Shown here one piece after another: positions 19,659 to 28,833 of a stretch of 64,000 nt of DNA; position 1 is the stretch's first letter, and every line of letters begins with the position of its first letter. This DNA is from Caballeronia pedi. Lineage in GTDB: Bacteria > Pseudomonadota > Gammaproteobacteria > Burkholderiales > Burkholderiaceae. The notes under the pieces are model-generated. The model made no database searches. It was not told the DNA's origin and saw only the letters and a list, made by a program, of their open reading frames with translations. The translations under genes were made by a program, and so were the position numbers. The stretch is from contig NZ_FCOE02000011.1 in the NCBI RefSeq assembly GCF_001544915.2, positions 124,001 through 188,000 on the forward strand. Direction: 5' to 3'.

Positions 19659-20981
19659 TTAATTGAGCGCTTCCATGCGCAGCTTCGTCACCTTCGAGAC
19701 CACCGTGGACAGCGCCTCGATCTGGGCGATCGCCGCGTTCACGTTCTTTTCCAGCGTCTCGTGCGTGATGAGGATGATGTCGGTTTCGCCCTTGTTCGCG
19801 CCGTCGACTTCTTCCGATTCCTTCTGCAGCAACGCGTCGATGGAGATGCCCTTGTCCGCGAGAATGCGCGTGATGTTCGCGAGCACGCCCGTCACGTCCG
19901 CGACGCGCAGGCGCAGGTAATAGCCGCTCGTCACTTCGTCGATCGGCAGGATCGGCGTGTTCGAGAGACTGTCCGGCTGAAACGCCAGATGCGGCACGCG
20001 ATGCTCCGGATCGGCGGTGTGCAGGCGCGTCACGTCGACGAGATCGGCGACCACGGCCGAAGCGGTAGGCTCGGCGCCCGCGCCCTTGCCGTAGTAGAGC
20101 GTCGTGCCGACCGCGTCGCCGTGCACGACGACCGCGTTCATCGCGCCTTCGACGTTCGCGAGCAGGCGCTTGGCCGGAATCAACGTCGGATGCGTGCGCA
20201 ACTCGATGCCCTTCTCCGTTCGCCGTGCGATGCCCAGCAGCTTGATGCGGTAGCCGAGGTCTTCGGCATAGCGAATGTCGATGGCCGCGAGCTTGCTGAT
20301 GCCTTCCACATACGCGCGATCGAACTGCACGGGCACGCCGAACGCGATCGCGCTCATGATCGTGACCTTGTGCGCGGCGTCGACGCCTTCGATGTCGAAG
20401 GTCGGATCGGCTTCGGCATAGCCCAACTCTTGCGCGGCCTTCAGTGCGGTCGCGAAGTCGAGCCCGCGGTCGCGCATTTCCGAAAGAATGTAGTTCGTCG
20501 TGCCGTTGATGATGCCCGCGATGTACTCGATCCGGTTCGCCGTCAGCCCTTCGCGCAGCGCCTTGATGATCGGAATGCCGCCCGCCACCGCCGCTTCGAA
20601 CGCGACCATCACGCCCTTCGCGCGCGCGGCTTCGAAAATCTCCGTGCCGTGCACCGCGAGCAGCGCCTTGTTGGCCGTCACGACATGCTTGCCGTTGGCG
20701 ATCGCGCGCAGCACCAGCTCGCGCGCGAAGCCCGTGCCGCCGATCATTTCGCACACGATATCGATGGAAGGATCGTCGACGACCGCGCCAAAGTCGTCCG
20801 TCACCGCGATGCCTTCCTGCTTCGCGGCTTCGGCCTTCGCCGGCGTTCGCACCGCGACGCGCGCGATTTCGATGCCGCGCCCGGCGCGTCGTTTGATTTC
20901 TTCCTGGTTACGGCGCAGCACCGTGAAGGTGCCGCTGCCGACCGTGCCGAAGCCCAAGAGTCCTACTTTGATCGGTTCCAT
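19659..20981 (-). CDS. hom: Homoserine dehydrogenase
   Basis: This 440-residue oxidoreductase reduces aspartate semialdehyde to homoserine. It has the NAD(P) loop GFGTVGSG at residues 9-16, KHVVTANKALLA near 110, the catalytic stretch NGTTNYILSEM near 165 and a C-terminal ACT domain from about 355, the usual site of threonine feedback. The start at 20981 gives MEPIKVGLLGFG and matches the family; the longer in-frame reading to 21155 runs through alaT and is rejected. The alaT stop lies 25 bases upstream. Confidence 0.96.
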   Translation of the reverse strand: MEPIKVGLLGFGTVGSGTFTVLRRNQEEIKRRAGRGIEIARVAVRTPAKAEAAKQEGIAVTDDFGAVVDDPSIDIVCEMIGGTGFARELVLRAIANGKHVVTANKALLAVHGTEIFEAARAKGVMVAFEAAVAGGIPIIKALREGLTANRIEYIAGIINGTTNYILSEMRDRGLDFATALKAAQELGYAEADPTFDIEGVDAAHKVTIMSAIAFGVPVQFDRAYVEGISKLAAIDIRYAEDLGYRIKLLGIARRTEKGIELRTHPTLIPAKRLLANVEGAMNAVVVHGDAVGTTLYYGKGAGAEPTASAVVADLVDVTRLHTADPEHRVPHLAFQPDSLSNTPILPIDEVTSGYYLRLRVADVTGVLANITRILADKGISIDALLQKESEEVDGANKGETDIILITHETLEKNVNAAIAQIEALSTVVSKVTKLRMEALN

Positions 20982-21006
20982 GCAGCGCGAGTCTTTAAAA
21001 GAGAGA

Positions 21007-22245
21007 TTAAGCGGAATGTCGTTTGCGATAGCCGTCGAGGAAGCGCGCGATGCGGTTGATCGAATCCGCGAGATCGTCGACGTTCGGCAGAAAGACCACG
21101 CGGAAGTGATCCGGTGTCGGCCAGTTGAAGCCCGTGCCCTGCACCAGCAGCACACGCTCCTCGAGCAGCAGGTCCGTGATGAACTGCTGATCGTCCTGGA
21201 TCGGGTACATCTTCGGATCGAGCTTCGGAAACATGTAGAGCGCGGCTTGCGGCTTCACGCAGGTCACGCCGGGAATGGCCGTGAGCATGTCGTATGCGAG
21301 CTCGCGCTGCTTGTAGAGACGTCCGCCCGGCACGATCAGGTCGTTGATGCTCTGATAGCCGCCGAGCGCGGTCTGGATCGCGTACTGGCCCGGCACATTC
21401 GGGCACAGGCGCATCGACGCGAGAATGCCGAGACCTTCGAGATAATCCTTCGCGCGGCGGCGGTTCTCTTCGATCAGCCCGGAAATCGCCATCCAGCCCG
21501 CGCGATAACCGCACGAACGGTAGCTCTTCGACAAACTGTTGAACGTGACCGTGATCACGTCTTCGGACAGCGCGGCCATCGACGTGTGCGTCTTGCCGTC
21601 GTAGACGATCTTGTCGTAGACCTCGTCCGCGAAAATGATCAGGCCGTGCTCGCGCGCGATCGCGATCAGGTCGCGCAGCAGTTCGTCCGAATACAGCGCG
21701 CCGGTCGGGTTGTTCGGATTGATGACGACGAGCGCCTTGGTGTTGGGCGTGATTTTCGCGCGGATGTCGTCGAGATCGGGCATCCAGCCGTTGCTCTCGT
21801 CGCACATGTAATGGCGCGGCGTGCCCGACGACAGGCTCACCGCAGCCGTCCAGAGCGGATAGTCCGGCGCCGGAAGCAGCACTTCGTCGCCGTCGTTCAG
21901 GAGCGCCTGCATCGCCATCACAATGAGTTCGGACGCGCCATTGCCGATGTAGATATCGTCCAGCTCGACGCCCGCCACGCCCTTTTGCTGCGTGTAATGC
22001 ATGATCGCCTTGCGCGCGGCGAACACGCCCTTCGAATCCGAATAGCCCGACGACCCCGGCAGGTTGCGGATCATGTCCTGGATGATCTCGTCGGGCGCTT
22101 CGAAGCCGAACGGCGCCAGATTGCCGATATTGAGCTTGATGATGCGATGCCCTTCCTCTTCGAGGCGCTTCGCGTGTTCGAGCACGGGCCCGCGAATGTC
22201 GTAGCAGACGTTTTGCAGCTTGTTGGATTTGAGAATCGGTTTCAC
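21007..22245 (-). CDS. alaT: Pyridoxal phosphate-dependent aminotransferase, AlaT type
   Basis: This 412-residue class I aminotransferase has the PLP lysine in SLSKSYRSCGYRAGW (near 240), the cofactor aspartate region NPNNPTGA (near 175) and the substrate arginine toward the end (HFRVVFLP). AlaT enzymes make alanine from pyruvate and glutamate. Heading the hom-thrC operon is the usual arrangement in betaproteobacteria. The start is the GTG at 22245 (MKPILKSNKL), as no ATG occurs in the right place. Sequence alone does not exclude other keto-acid substrates. Confidence 0.9.
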   Translation of the reverse strand: MKPILKSNKLQNVCYDIRGPVLEHAKRLEEEGHRIIKLNIGNLAPFGFEAPDEIIQDMIRNLPGSSGYSDSKGVFAARKAIMHYTQQKGVAGVELDDIYIGNGASELIVMAMQALLNDGDEVLLPAPDYPLWTAAVSLSSGTPRHYMCDESNGWMPDLDDIRAKITPNTKALVVINPNNPTGALYSDELLRDLIAIAREHGLIIFADEVYDKIVYDGKTHTSMAALSEDVITVTFNSLSKSYRSCGYRAGWMAISGLIEENRRRAKDYLEGLGILASMRLCPNVPGQYAIQTALGGYQSINDLIVPGGRLYKQRELAYDMLTAIPGVTCVKPQAALYMFPKLDPKMYPIQDDQQFITDLLLEERVLLVQGTGFNWPTPDHFRVVFLPNVDDLADSINRIARFLDGYRKRHSA

Positions 22246-22700
22246 GGCTGGCGCTCTGGGTCTGGGTGTTGATGCGGACTGGTTTTTCTGATGTCGATCA
22301 GGTGCGGCTCGGCGTTCCGGACAGCCAGCCTCGTGCGCGGACGGCGAACGGGCGTTCGATGAAAACCGAGTTTGAAGCCTGAAGGCGGCTCGCCCGGACG
22401 ACTCGCTCGTTCCCGAGCGCCGAACGATGCATTTTAGACGCCGCGCCAGGTAAGGCATGGGCGATGCGGACCGGATTGCGCGCCGGCGGCGGCTTGTGGC
22501 GGCGCGCGGGTGCAACGGACGGCGCACGAGCAAGCCCGGCGGCCGAAAAGTTATAATTTACTGATTATGACTCAGTTCCGCAATGCACCAAAGGAACGCG
22601 TCTGCGCGGCCCGAAGTCGACGCGCCAGAAGGTGTGCAGGCTGCTCCCGCCGTCGCGGCGAACGCTGGGTCGTCACCCTTTCCCTTGCCGGATCACTGTT
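22246..22700. other. 455-base divergent region, alaT / Mth938-like gene
   Basis: No gene is supported. On the plus strand a perfect TATAAT lies at 22552-22557, with no recognisable -35, pointing to the Mth938-like gene. On the minus strand TAAAAT (22431-22436) is a possible -10 for alaT. The stretch before 22550 is very GC-rich. Confidence 0.45.
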
Positions 22701-23075
22701 TTGAAACTGCACCAGGATTCCAACAACGCGCTCAACACCATCACGAGCTACGGAGACGGTTTCGTGGCGATCAATCTCGCTCGGCACGAAGGCAGCGTGA
22801 TCGTCATGCCCGAGATGCCCGTCGCGGCGTGGCCGGTGTCGTCGTTCGAGGCGCTTGCGCCCGAGCATTTCGACGCGCTCGTCGAGGCCGCGCCGGAGGT
22901 CGTCATTTTCGGCAGCGGGTCGCGGCTGCGCTTTCCGCATCCGCGCCTGACGGCGCAACTGGCGAAGCACCGCATCGGCGTCGAGACGATGGATTTCGGC
23001 GCGGCCTGCCGCACCTACAACATTCTGATGTCCGAAGGCCGCCGCGTGGCCGCCGCGCTGCTGATCGAAACCTGA
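22701..23075 (+). CDS. Mth938-like (Xcc1710/DUF498) domain protein
   Basis: This 124-residue protein belongs to the small Mth938/NDUFAF3-like fold. It shows VPMP-like VIVMPEMP near 35, the conserved ViFGSGSRLRFP near 70 and GVETMDFGAACRTYNIL near 93. No enzymatic residues are known for the family; the eukaryotic relative helps complex I assembly, which is only a distant hint. The start TTG at 22701 is inferred from where similarity begins (MKLHQDS); an upstream ATG at 22632 would add unrelated residues. It is followed by the arn cluster. Confidence 0.8.
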   Translation: MKLHQDSNNALNTITSYGDGFVAINLARHEGSVIVMPEMPVAAWPVSSFEALAPEHFDALVEAAPEVVIFGSGSRLRFPHPRLTAQLAKHRIGVETMDFGAACRTYNILMSEGRRVAAALLIET

Positions 23076-23412
23076 GCAGGCAGCTAAGTATTCGTTAAGG
23101 AAGCGCTGGCAGACTTGCGCCGCCCGTCCGATCCCGGCGCGCGCCAGGGTCTGTCCGCGTCGAATTTGACGAATGCAGGCCGGGCGTGCGCTACACTCCC
23201 GCCCGGCGTCCGCCTTTCCGGGATGCGCCGGGCACGGCGCGATTCGCTTCGGCGGGCATTCGCCGGGATGGATTCGGGGCGTCGGTGCAAATCGCGCGGC
23301 GTGGCCGATCAATGCGAACTCGCATCGAAAATGCGTGCCTGAGTATGCGCGCGCCCATCGCCCATTTCGTTTCACTAGCGCCGCGCATCGCGGCATCGGA
23401 CAGGTTGACTTC
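23076..23412 (+). promoter_or_regulatory. 337-base region with candidate promoter and structured leader of the arn cluster
   Basis: TTGACG (23166-23171) and TACACT (23192-23197) resemble a sigma70 pair, but with a long 20-base gap. If used, the leader is about 210 bases. Directly after it, GCCCGGCG (23201-23208) pairs with CGCCGGGC (23226-23233), and smaller GC hairpins follow (GGCG/CGCC near 23241-23254). No short leader peptide with a good ribosome site is evident. Confidence 0.4.
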
Positions 23413-25086
23413 ATGAACGATACGCCTTCGCGGCTACCGCTCACACGTCTTTCACTCATTCTTCTCGTTCTAGCGCTCGCGATCATCTGGTTCGCGCCGC
23501 TGGGCTATCGTCATCTCGTGCCGAGCGACGAAGGCCGCTACGCCGAGATGGCGCGCGAGATGTTCGTCACCGGCGACTGGATCACGCCGCGCTATAACGG
23601 CTACAAGTATTTCGAGAAGCCGCCGCTGCAGACCTGGGCGAACGCGCTCACGTTCGCCTGGTTCGGCATCGGCGAATGGCAGGCGCGCTTCTATACCGCG
23701 CTGGCGGGTTTCGCGGGCGTGCTGCTCGTCGGTTTCACGGGCGCGCGGGTCTTCAACGCGGTGACGGGCTTCGCGGCCGCGGTCATTCTCGCGACCTGCC
23801 CGTACTGGAACCTGATGGGCCACTTCAACACGCTCGACATGGGCCTGTCGTTCTGGATGGAGCTGACGCTCTGCGCGCTGCTGCTCGCCCAGCGCCCCGG
23901 CCTGCCGACGCGCGAAGTCCGTCTGTGGATGTGGCTCTGCTGGGCCGGCATGGGCGCGGCGGTGCTGTCGAAAGGCCTGATCGGTCTGATCCTGCCCGGC
24001 GCGACGCTCATTCTCTACTCGCTCGTCGCGCGCGACTGGGCGCTCTGGAAGCGGCTCTACATCGGCAGCGGGCTGATCGTGTTCCTGATCGTGACCGGCC
24101 CGTGGTTCGCGCTCGTGCAGATGAAGAACCCCGAGTTCTTCAATTTCTTTTTCATCGTTCAGCAGTTCAAGCGCTATCTGACGCCCGAGCAGAACCGCCC
24201 CGGCGCGTTCTATTACTTCGTGCCGGTGCTGATCGTCGGATTTCTGCCGTGGCTGTCGATCACCTTTCAGAGCGTGCGTCACGGCCTGAAGACGCCGCGC
24301 CAGCCCAACGGTTTCGCGCCCGTGACGATGCTGCTCGTCTGGTCGGCGTTCATCTTCCTGTTCTTCAGCGCGTCGCACTCCAAGCTGCTGTCCTACGTGC
24401 TGCCGATCGCGCCGGCGATCGCGCTCGTGATCGGCCTCTATCTGCCGTCGCTGACGAAGACGCGCTACCGCATGCATCTGATCGGCTATGCGGTGTTTCT
24501 GATCGCCGCGGCGTTCGGCGCGATCTTCCTCGGTCGGGCGGGCAGCGCGAACACGCCGAACGCGCTCTATCGCGAGTTCCAGATCTGGGTGTACGCGGGC
24601 CTCGCGGTCGCGTTCGTCGTGACCGTGTTCGCGATCTGGCTGAACCGGCGCAGCGTGCTCGCGGGCGCCGCCGGACTGGGCGCGGCGTGGCTGCTGCTCG
24701 GCACGATCGCTGGCTCCGGGCACGACGTGTTCGGCACACAAAGCTCCGGCGTGAAGCTCGTGCCGGCCGTGAAGGCCGCGATGGCGAAACTGCCGCCCGA
24801 CACGCCGTTCTATTCGATCGCGAAGCTCGATCACACGATGCCCTTTTACCTCGATCACACGATGATCATGGTCCAGGAAGCCGACGAGCTTACGTTTGGC
24901 GTACAGACCGAACCGCAGAAATGGGTGCCGAGCATCGACGAATGGATCGGCTTGTGGGATTCGAAGCGCTACGCGCTCGCGTTGATGCCGCCGTCCCGCT
25001 ACGACGAACTCGTGGCGCGTCACGTGCCGATGCAGGTGATCGCGCGCGACGAGCGCCGCGTGATCGTGGAGAAGCCGCAGCCGTGA
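23413..25086 (+). CDS. arnT: Undecaprenyl phosphate-Ara4N:lipid A transferase ArnT
   Basis: This 557-residue GT83-family integral membrane protein moves 4-amino-4-deoxy-L-arabinose from undecaprenyl phosphate to lipid A on the periplasmic face, lowering negative charge and polymyxin binding. The first periplasmic loop has the catalytic acidic motif (VPSDEGRYAEMAREMF near residue 37-52) and the conserved EKPPLQTW. About 12-13 hydrophobic helices follow, then a soluble C-terminal domain from about 440. The ATG at 23413 begins the hydrophobic signal-anchor. It is first in an arn cluster. Confidence 0.93.
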   Translation: MNDTPSRLPLTRLSLILLVLALAIIWFAPLGYRHLVPSDEGRYAEMAREMFVTGDWITPRYNGYKYFEKPPLQTWANALTFAWFGIGEWQARFYTALAGFAGVLLVGFTGARVFNAVTGFAAAVILATCPYWNLMGHFNTLDMGLSFWMELTLCALLLAQRPGLPTREVRLWMWLCWAGMGAAVLSKGLIGLILPGATLILYSLVARDWALWKRLYIGSGLIVFLIVTGPWFALVQMKNPEFFNFFFIVQQFKRYLTPEQNRPGAFYYFVPVLIVGFLPWLSITFQSVRHGLKTPRQPNGFAPVTMLLVWSAFIFLFFSASHSKLLSYVLPIAPAIALVIGLYLPSLTKTRYRMHLIGYAVFLIAAAFGAIFLGRAGSANTPNALYREFQIWVYAGLAVAFVVTVFAIWLNRRSVLAGAAGLGAAWLLLGTIAGSGHDVFGTQSSGVKLVPAVKAAMAKLPPDTPFYSIAKLDHTMPFYLDHTMIMVQEADELTFGVQTEPQKWVPSIDEWIGLWDSKRYALALMPPSRYDELVARHVPMQVIARDERRVIVEKPQP

Positions 25087-25183
25087 GCTTTCAGTTCCTT
25101 CTCAGTCACGATGTTGCGCCGCACGATCGTTCGGCATTTCGCGACGAACCGAGTATCCTTGTTTCGCATTTGAAAAAGGCGCG

Positions 25184-25555
25184 ATGAACCCGATTTCCTT
25201 CATTTGCATCATCATCGGCGTATTGTTGAACGCGTGCGCCCAGCTCCTGCTCAAAGCCGGCGTGAACGCTGTGGGCCATTTCGACCTGACACCCGCCAAT
25301 ATCATCCCGGTCGGCTTCAGGATCGCAACGCAGTTGCCCATCATCGGCGGGCTCGCGTGCTACGTGCTGAGCGTCGTCGTGTGGATCGTCGGGTTGTCGC
25401 GGGTGGACGTGTCGATCGCCTATCCGATGCTCTCGCTCGGTTACGTCGTCAACGCGTTCGCGGCGTGGTATCTGTTCGGCGAGGTGCTGTCGATGCAGCG
25501 GCTCATCGGCATCGGCATCATTCTGTTCGGCGTGGTGGTGCTCGCCCGCGGCTGA
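25184..25555 (+). CDS. ArnE/ArnF-like undecaprenyl-Ara4N flippase subunit (EamA/SMR type)
   Basis: This 123-residue protein has four membrane helices, like small multidrug resistance proteins, with the conserved end VSIAYPMLSLGYVVNAFAAWYLFGE. In E. coli two such subunits, ArnE and ArnF, are thought to flip undecaprenyl phosphate-Ara4N to the periplasm. Only one gene is present here, between arnT and arnB. It may act as a homodimer; this is inference. I could not decide whether it is closer to ArnE or to ArnF. Confidence 0.85.
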   Translation: MNPISFICIIIGVLLNACAQLLLKAGVNAVGHFDLTPANIIPVGFRIATQLPIIGGLACYVLSVVVWIVGLSRVDVSIAYPMLSLGYVVNAFAAWYLFGEVLSMQRLIGIGIILFGVVVLARG

Positions 25556-25621
25556 TTCACCGAACCGAAACGTCAACCCGAAGCGTCAACCGGATCAATT
25601 CATTTCTTAAGCGCATAGTCC

Positions 25622-26791
25622 ATGACTCAAACAACGCGGCCGTTCCTGCCATTCGTCAAACCCGAGATCGATGAAGAAACCATTCAGGGTGTCGTCGACG
25701 TGCTGCGCTCGGGCTGGATCACGACCGGCCCGCAGAATCAGCAGTTCGAAGCCGAGTTGTCGGCCTACGTAGGCGGCCGCCCGGTGCGCGCGTTCAACTC
25801 GGGCACCTGCACGATGGAAATCGGCCTGCGCATCGCGGGTGTCGGTCCGGGCGACGAAGTCATCACCACGCCGATGACCTGGGTGTCGACGGCGAACGTG
25901 ATCCTCGAAGTGGGCGCGACGCCGGTGTTCGTCGACATCGATCCGGTCACGCGCAACATCGACCTGAACCTGCTCGAACGCGCGATCACGCCGCGCACGA
26001 AGGCCATCATGCCGGTCTATCTGGCGGGTTTGCCCGTCGACATGGACCGGCTCTACGAGATCGCGCGCGCCCACAAACTGCGCGTGATCGAGGACGCCGC
26101 GCAGGCGTTCGGCTCGACCTGGAAGGGCAAGCGCATCGGCGCGCTCGGCGACATCGTGTCGTTCAGCTTCCACGCGAACAAGAACGTGACGTCGATCGAA
26201 GGCGGCGCGCTCGTGCTCAACAACGAAGACGAAGCGGAACTCGCGCGCAAATACCGCTTGCAGGGCATCACGCGCACGGGCTTCGACGGCATGGACTGCG
26301 ACGTGCTCGGCGGCAAGTACAACCTTACCGATGTGGCGGCGCGCGTCGGGCTCGGCCAGTTGCGCAGCGTCGAACGGTTCACCGAAAAGCGCCGCGAACT
26401 CGCGCGCGCCTACTTCGACGCGTTCGAAGGCGGCGCCGCCGTGAAGCTCGGCGTCGGCCTGCCGCCGCGCAGTTTCACCGACAGCAACTGGCACATGTTC
26501 CAGATCGCGCTGCCGCTCGAGAAGCTGACGCTCACGCGCGCGGAATTCATGGGCGAGATGAAGGAGCGCGGCGTCGGCACGGGCATTCACTATCCGGCGC
26601 TGCATCTGTTCACGCTGTATCGCGCGCGTGGCTTCACGGAAGGCATGTTCCCGCATGCGGAGCGCTATGGCGCGTCGACGGTGACATTGCCGCTCTTCAC
26701 GCTGATGAGCACGGACGATGTCACGCACGTCGTGAAAACGATCGACGAGATCTGCGAACAGTTCGCAGGCGATTCGAAGCGCAACGGGTAA
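25622..26791 (+). CDS. arnB: UDP-4-amino-4-deoxy-L-arabinose aminotransferase
   Basis: This 389-residue DegT/DnrJ/EryC1-type PLP enzyme transfers an amino group from glutamate to UDP-4-ketopentose. The PLP lysine is in SFHANKNVTSIEGGA (near 185), with EDAAQAFGSTWKGKRIG before it. MTWVSTANVILEVGATPVFVD near 85-105 is also typical. It lies within the arn cluster, 66 bases downstream of the flippase gene and 21 before arnC. Confidence 0.95.
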   Translation: MTQTTRPFLPFVKPEIDEETIQGVVDVLRSGWITTGPQNQQFEAELSAYVGGRPVRAFNSGTCTMEIGLRIAGVGPGDEVITTPMTWVSTANVILEVGATPVFVDIDPVTRNIDLNLLERAITPRTKAIMPVYLAGLPVDMDRLYEIARAHKLRVIEDAAQAFGSTWKGKRIGALGDIVSFSFHANKNVTSIEGGALVLNNEDEAELARKYRLQGITRTGFDGMDCDVLGGKYNLTDVAARVGLGQLRSVERFTEKRRELARAYFDAFEGGAAVKLGVGLPPRSFTDSNWHMFQIALPLEKLTLTRAEFMGEMKERGVGTGIHYPALHLFTLYRARGFTEGMFPHAERYGASTVTLPLFTLMSTDDVTHVVKTIDEICEQFAGDSKRNG

Positions 26792-26812
26792 CCCAGGGAC
26801 AATCGGCGCAAC

Positions 26813-27850
26813 ATGAGTCATATTGATTTTCCGGCAACTTCCCCCGAGCTTTCGGTGATCATCCCGGTGTACAACGAGGAAGACGGCCTCGCCGCCCTCT
26901 TCCAGCGTCTGTATCCGGCGCTGGACGCGCTGAATACGTCGTACGAGGTGATCTTCATCAACGACGGCAGCCGCGACAAATCGGCCGCTTTGCTCGCGCA
27001 GCAGTTTCACGTGCGGCCCGACACCACGCGCGTCATTCTGCTCAACGGCAATTACGGCCAGCACATGGCGATTCTCGCGGGCTTCGAACAGTCGCGCGGC
27101 GATATCGTCGTCACGCTCGACGCCGACCTGCAGAATCCGCCCGAGGAGATCGCCAAGCTCGTCGAGAAGATGCGCGAGGGCTACGACTACGTCGGCACGA
27201 TCCGTCAGCAGCGTCAGGACAGTCTGTGGCGCAAGAAGGCGTCGCGCGCAATGAACCGCCTGCGCGAGCGCATCACCAAGATCAAGATGACCGATCAGGG
27301 CTGCATGCTGCGCGCGTACAGCCGGCATATCATCGATACGATCAACCGTTGCGGCGAGATCAACACGTTCATTCCCGCACTCGCGTACACCTTCGCGCAG
27401 AACCCGATCGAAGTCGACGTCGCGCACGAGGAGCGCTTCGCGGGTGAATCGAAGTACTCGCTCTATAGCCTGATTCGCCTGAACTTCGATCTCGTCACCG
27501 GCTTTTCGGTCGTGCCGCTGCAATGGCTGTCGTTCATCGGTGTGATCCTGTCGGTCGGCTCGGCGGGTCTGTTCCTGCTGCTGGTGATTCGCCGCTTCAT
27601 GTTCGGCGCGGAAGTCCAGGGTGTGTTCACCCTCTTCGCCATTACGTTCTTCATGCTCGGCGTGATCATCTTCGCGCTCGGGCTGCTCGGCGAATATATC
27701 GGCCGCATCTATCAGCAGGTGCGTGCGCGGCCGCGCTATCTGGTTCAGACCATTCTCGAACAGCGCGACGGTCTGCCTTCCGCGACCAAGCCGTTGCAGG
27801 AATCGGTGCAGCACGTGGCTGTCGTCACCCGCGAGGAAGACGGCCGATGA
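26813..27850 (+). CDS. arnC: Undecaprenyl-phosphate 4-deoxy-4-formamido-L-arabinose transferase
   Basis: This 345-residue GT2 glycosyltransferase puts Ara4-formyl-N onto undecaprenyl phosphate on the cytoplasmic side. It begins with LSVIIPVYNEEDGL, has the DxD region VVTLDADLQNPPEEI near 100 and ends with two helices (about 235-255 and 265-290) plus a cytoplasmic tail, as in ArnC. The stop overlaps the next start codon by 4 bases (ATGA, 27847-27850). Confidence 0.95.
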   Translation: MSHIDFPATSPELSVIIPVYNEEDGLAALFQRLYPALDALNTSYEVIFINDGSRDKSAALLAQQFHVRPDTTRVILLNGNYGQHMAILAGFEQSRGDIVVTLDADLQNPPEEIAKLVEKMREGYDYVGTIRQQRQDSLWRKKASRAMNRLRERITKIKMTDQGCMLRAYSRHIIDTINRCGEINTFIPALAYTFAQNPIEVDVAHEERFAGESKYSLYSLIRLNFDLVTGFSVVPLQWLSFIGVILSVGSAGLFLLLVIRRFMFGAEVQGVFTLFAITFFMLGVIIFALGLLGEYIGRIYQQVRARPRYLVQTILEQRDGLPSATKPLQESVQHVAVVTREEDGR

Positions 27851-28833
27851 AGCCGCGCGCAGTCGTATTCGCCTATCACAACGTCGGCGTGCGTTGTCTG
27901 CAGGTGCTGCTCGCGCGCGGCGTCGAGGTCGCCCTCGTGGTCACGCACGAGGACAGCGCGAGCGAGAACATCTGGTTCGGCAGCGTCGCGCAGGTCGCGG
28001 CGGAACATGGCATCGAGACGATCACGCCCGCCGATCCGAAGTCGCCCGAGCTGTATGACGCGATCGAAACACTCGCGCCGGACTTCATCTTCTCGTTCTA
28101 TTACCGGCACATGCTGCCGATATCGCTGCTCGGGCTCGCGAGGCGCGGCGCGTACAACATGCATGGCTCGCTGCTGCCGAAGTATCGTGGCCGCGTGCCG
28201 ACCAACTGGGCCGTGCTCAACGGCGAAACCGAAAGCGGCGCGACGCTGCACGAAATGGCGGAGAAGCCCGACGCCGGCGCGATCCTCGCGCAGACACCCG
28301 TGCCCATTCTTCCCGACGATACCGCGGCGCTCGTCTTCGACAAGACCGTCGTCGCCGCCGAGCAGACGCTCTGGCGCGTGCTGCCCGCGCTGCTCGCGGG
28401 CGAAGCGCCGCATCTGCCGAACGATCTCGCTTCGGGCAGCTATTACGGCGGGCGCAAGCCCGAAGACGGACGCATCGACTGGTCGCAGCCGGCGCAGCGC
28501 GTCTACAACCTGATTCGCGCGGTCGCGCCGCCTTATCCGGGCGCGTTCACGGATATCGGCGCGGACCGCTTCATCGTCGCGCGGGCGCGGCTCGTGCCCG
28601 AAACGGGCGCGCCGGGCGTGTCTCCCGAAAGACTCGGTGAGCTGCGGAGTTTGCCCCCCGGCCTACGGGTGGCGGATAATGCGCTGTTTGGCGTGTGCGG
28701 CGACGGCCGCGTCATCGCCATTCACGAACTGCGCCACCGGCCGCCCGGTGCCGACGGCGAACCGTCAGGCGAAGCACGCACCGTCGATCCCGCCGAATTC
28801 GGCCGCATCATTCAATCCTCTCGTCATTCATGA
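27847..28833 (+). CDS. arnA: UDP-Ara4N formyltransferase (ArnA N-terminal half as a separate protein)
   Basis: This 328-residue protein equals the formyltransferase half of E. coli ArnA, which formylates UDP-Ara4N using N10-formyltetrahydrofolate. The catalytic Asn-His pair is in YNMHGSLLPKYRGRVP (near 100) and the catalytic Asp in EKPDAGAI (near 138). The C-terminal subdomain begins near 200 (YYGGRKPEDGRIDW). In E. coli both activities are one 660-residue chain; here they are two genes overlapping by ATGA at both ends (27847-27850 and 28830-28833). The family formyl-folate site appears intact. Confidence 0.92.
   Translation: MKPRAVVFAYHNVGVRCLQVLLARGVEVALVVTHEDSASENIWFGSVAQVAAEHGIETITPADPKSPELYDAIETLAPDFIFSFYYRHMLPISLLGLARRGAYNMHGSLLPKYRGRVPTNWAVLNGETESGATLHEMAEKPDAGAILAQTPVPILPDDTAALVFDKTVVAAEQTLWRVLPALLAGEAPHLPNDLASGSYYGGRKPEDGRIDWSQPAQRVYNLIRAVAPPYPGAFTDIGADRFIVARARLVPETGAPGVSPERLGELRSLPPGLRVADNALFGVCGDGRVIAIHELRHRPPGADGEPSGEARTVDPAEFGRIIQSSRHS

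Noticed and set aside
18261..21059. A 932-residue open frame on the plus strand across thrC and hom
   Set aside because: It is antisense to two certain genes, Arg/His-rich, and typical of high-GC shadow frames. The same holds for 10624-13020 (+), 4309-6231 (-), 16563-18053 (+), 25607-27814 (-) and 41678-43564 (-).
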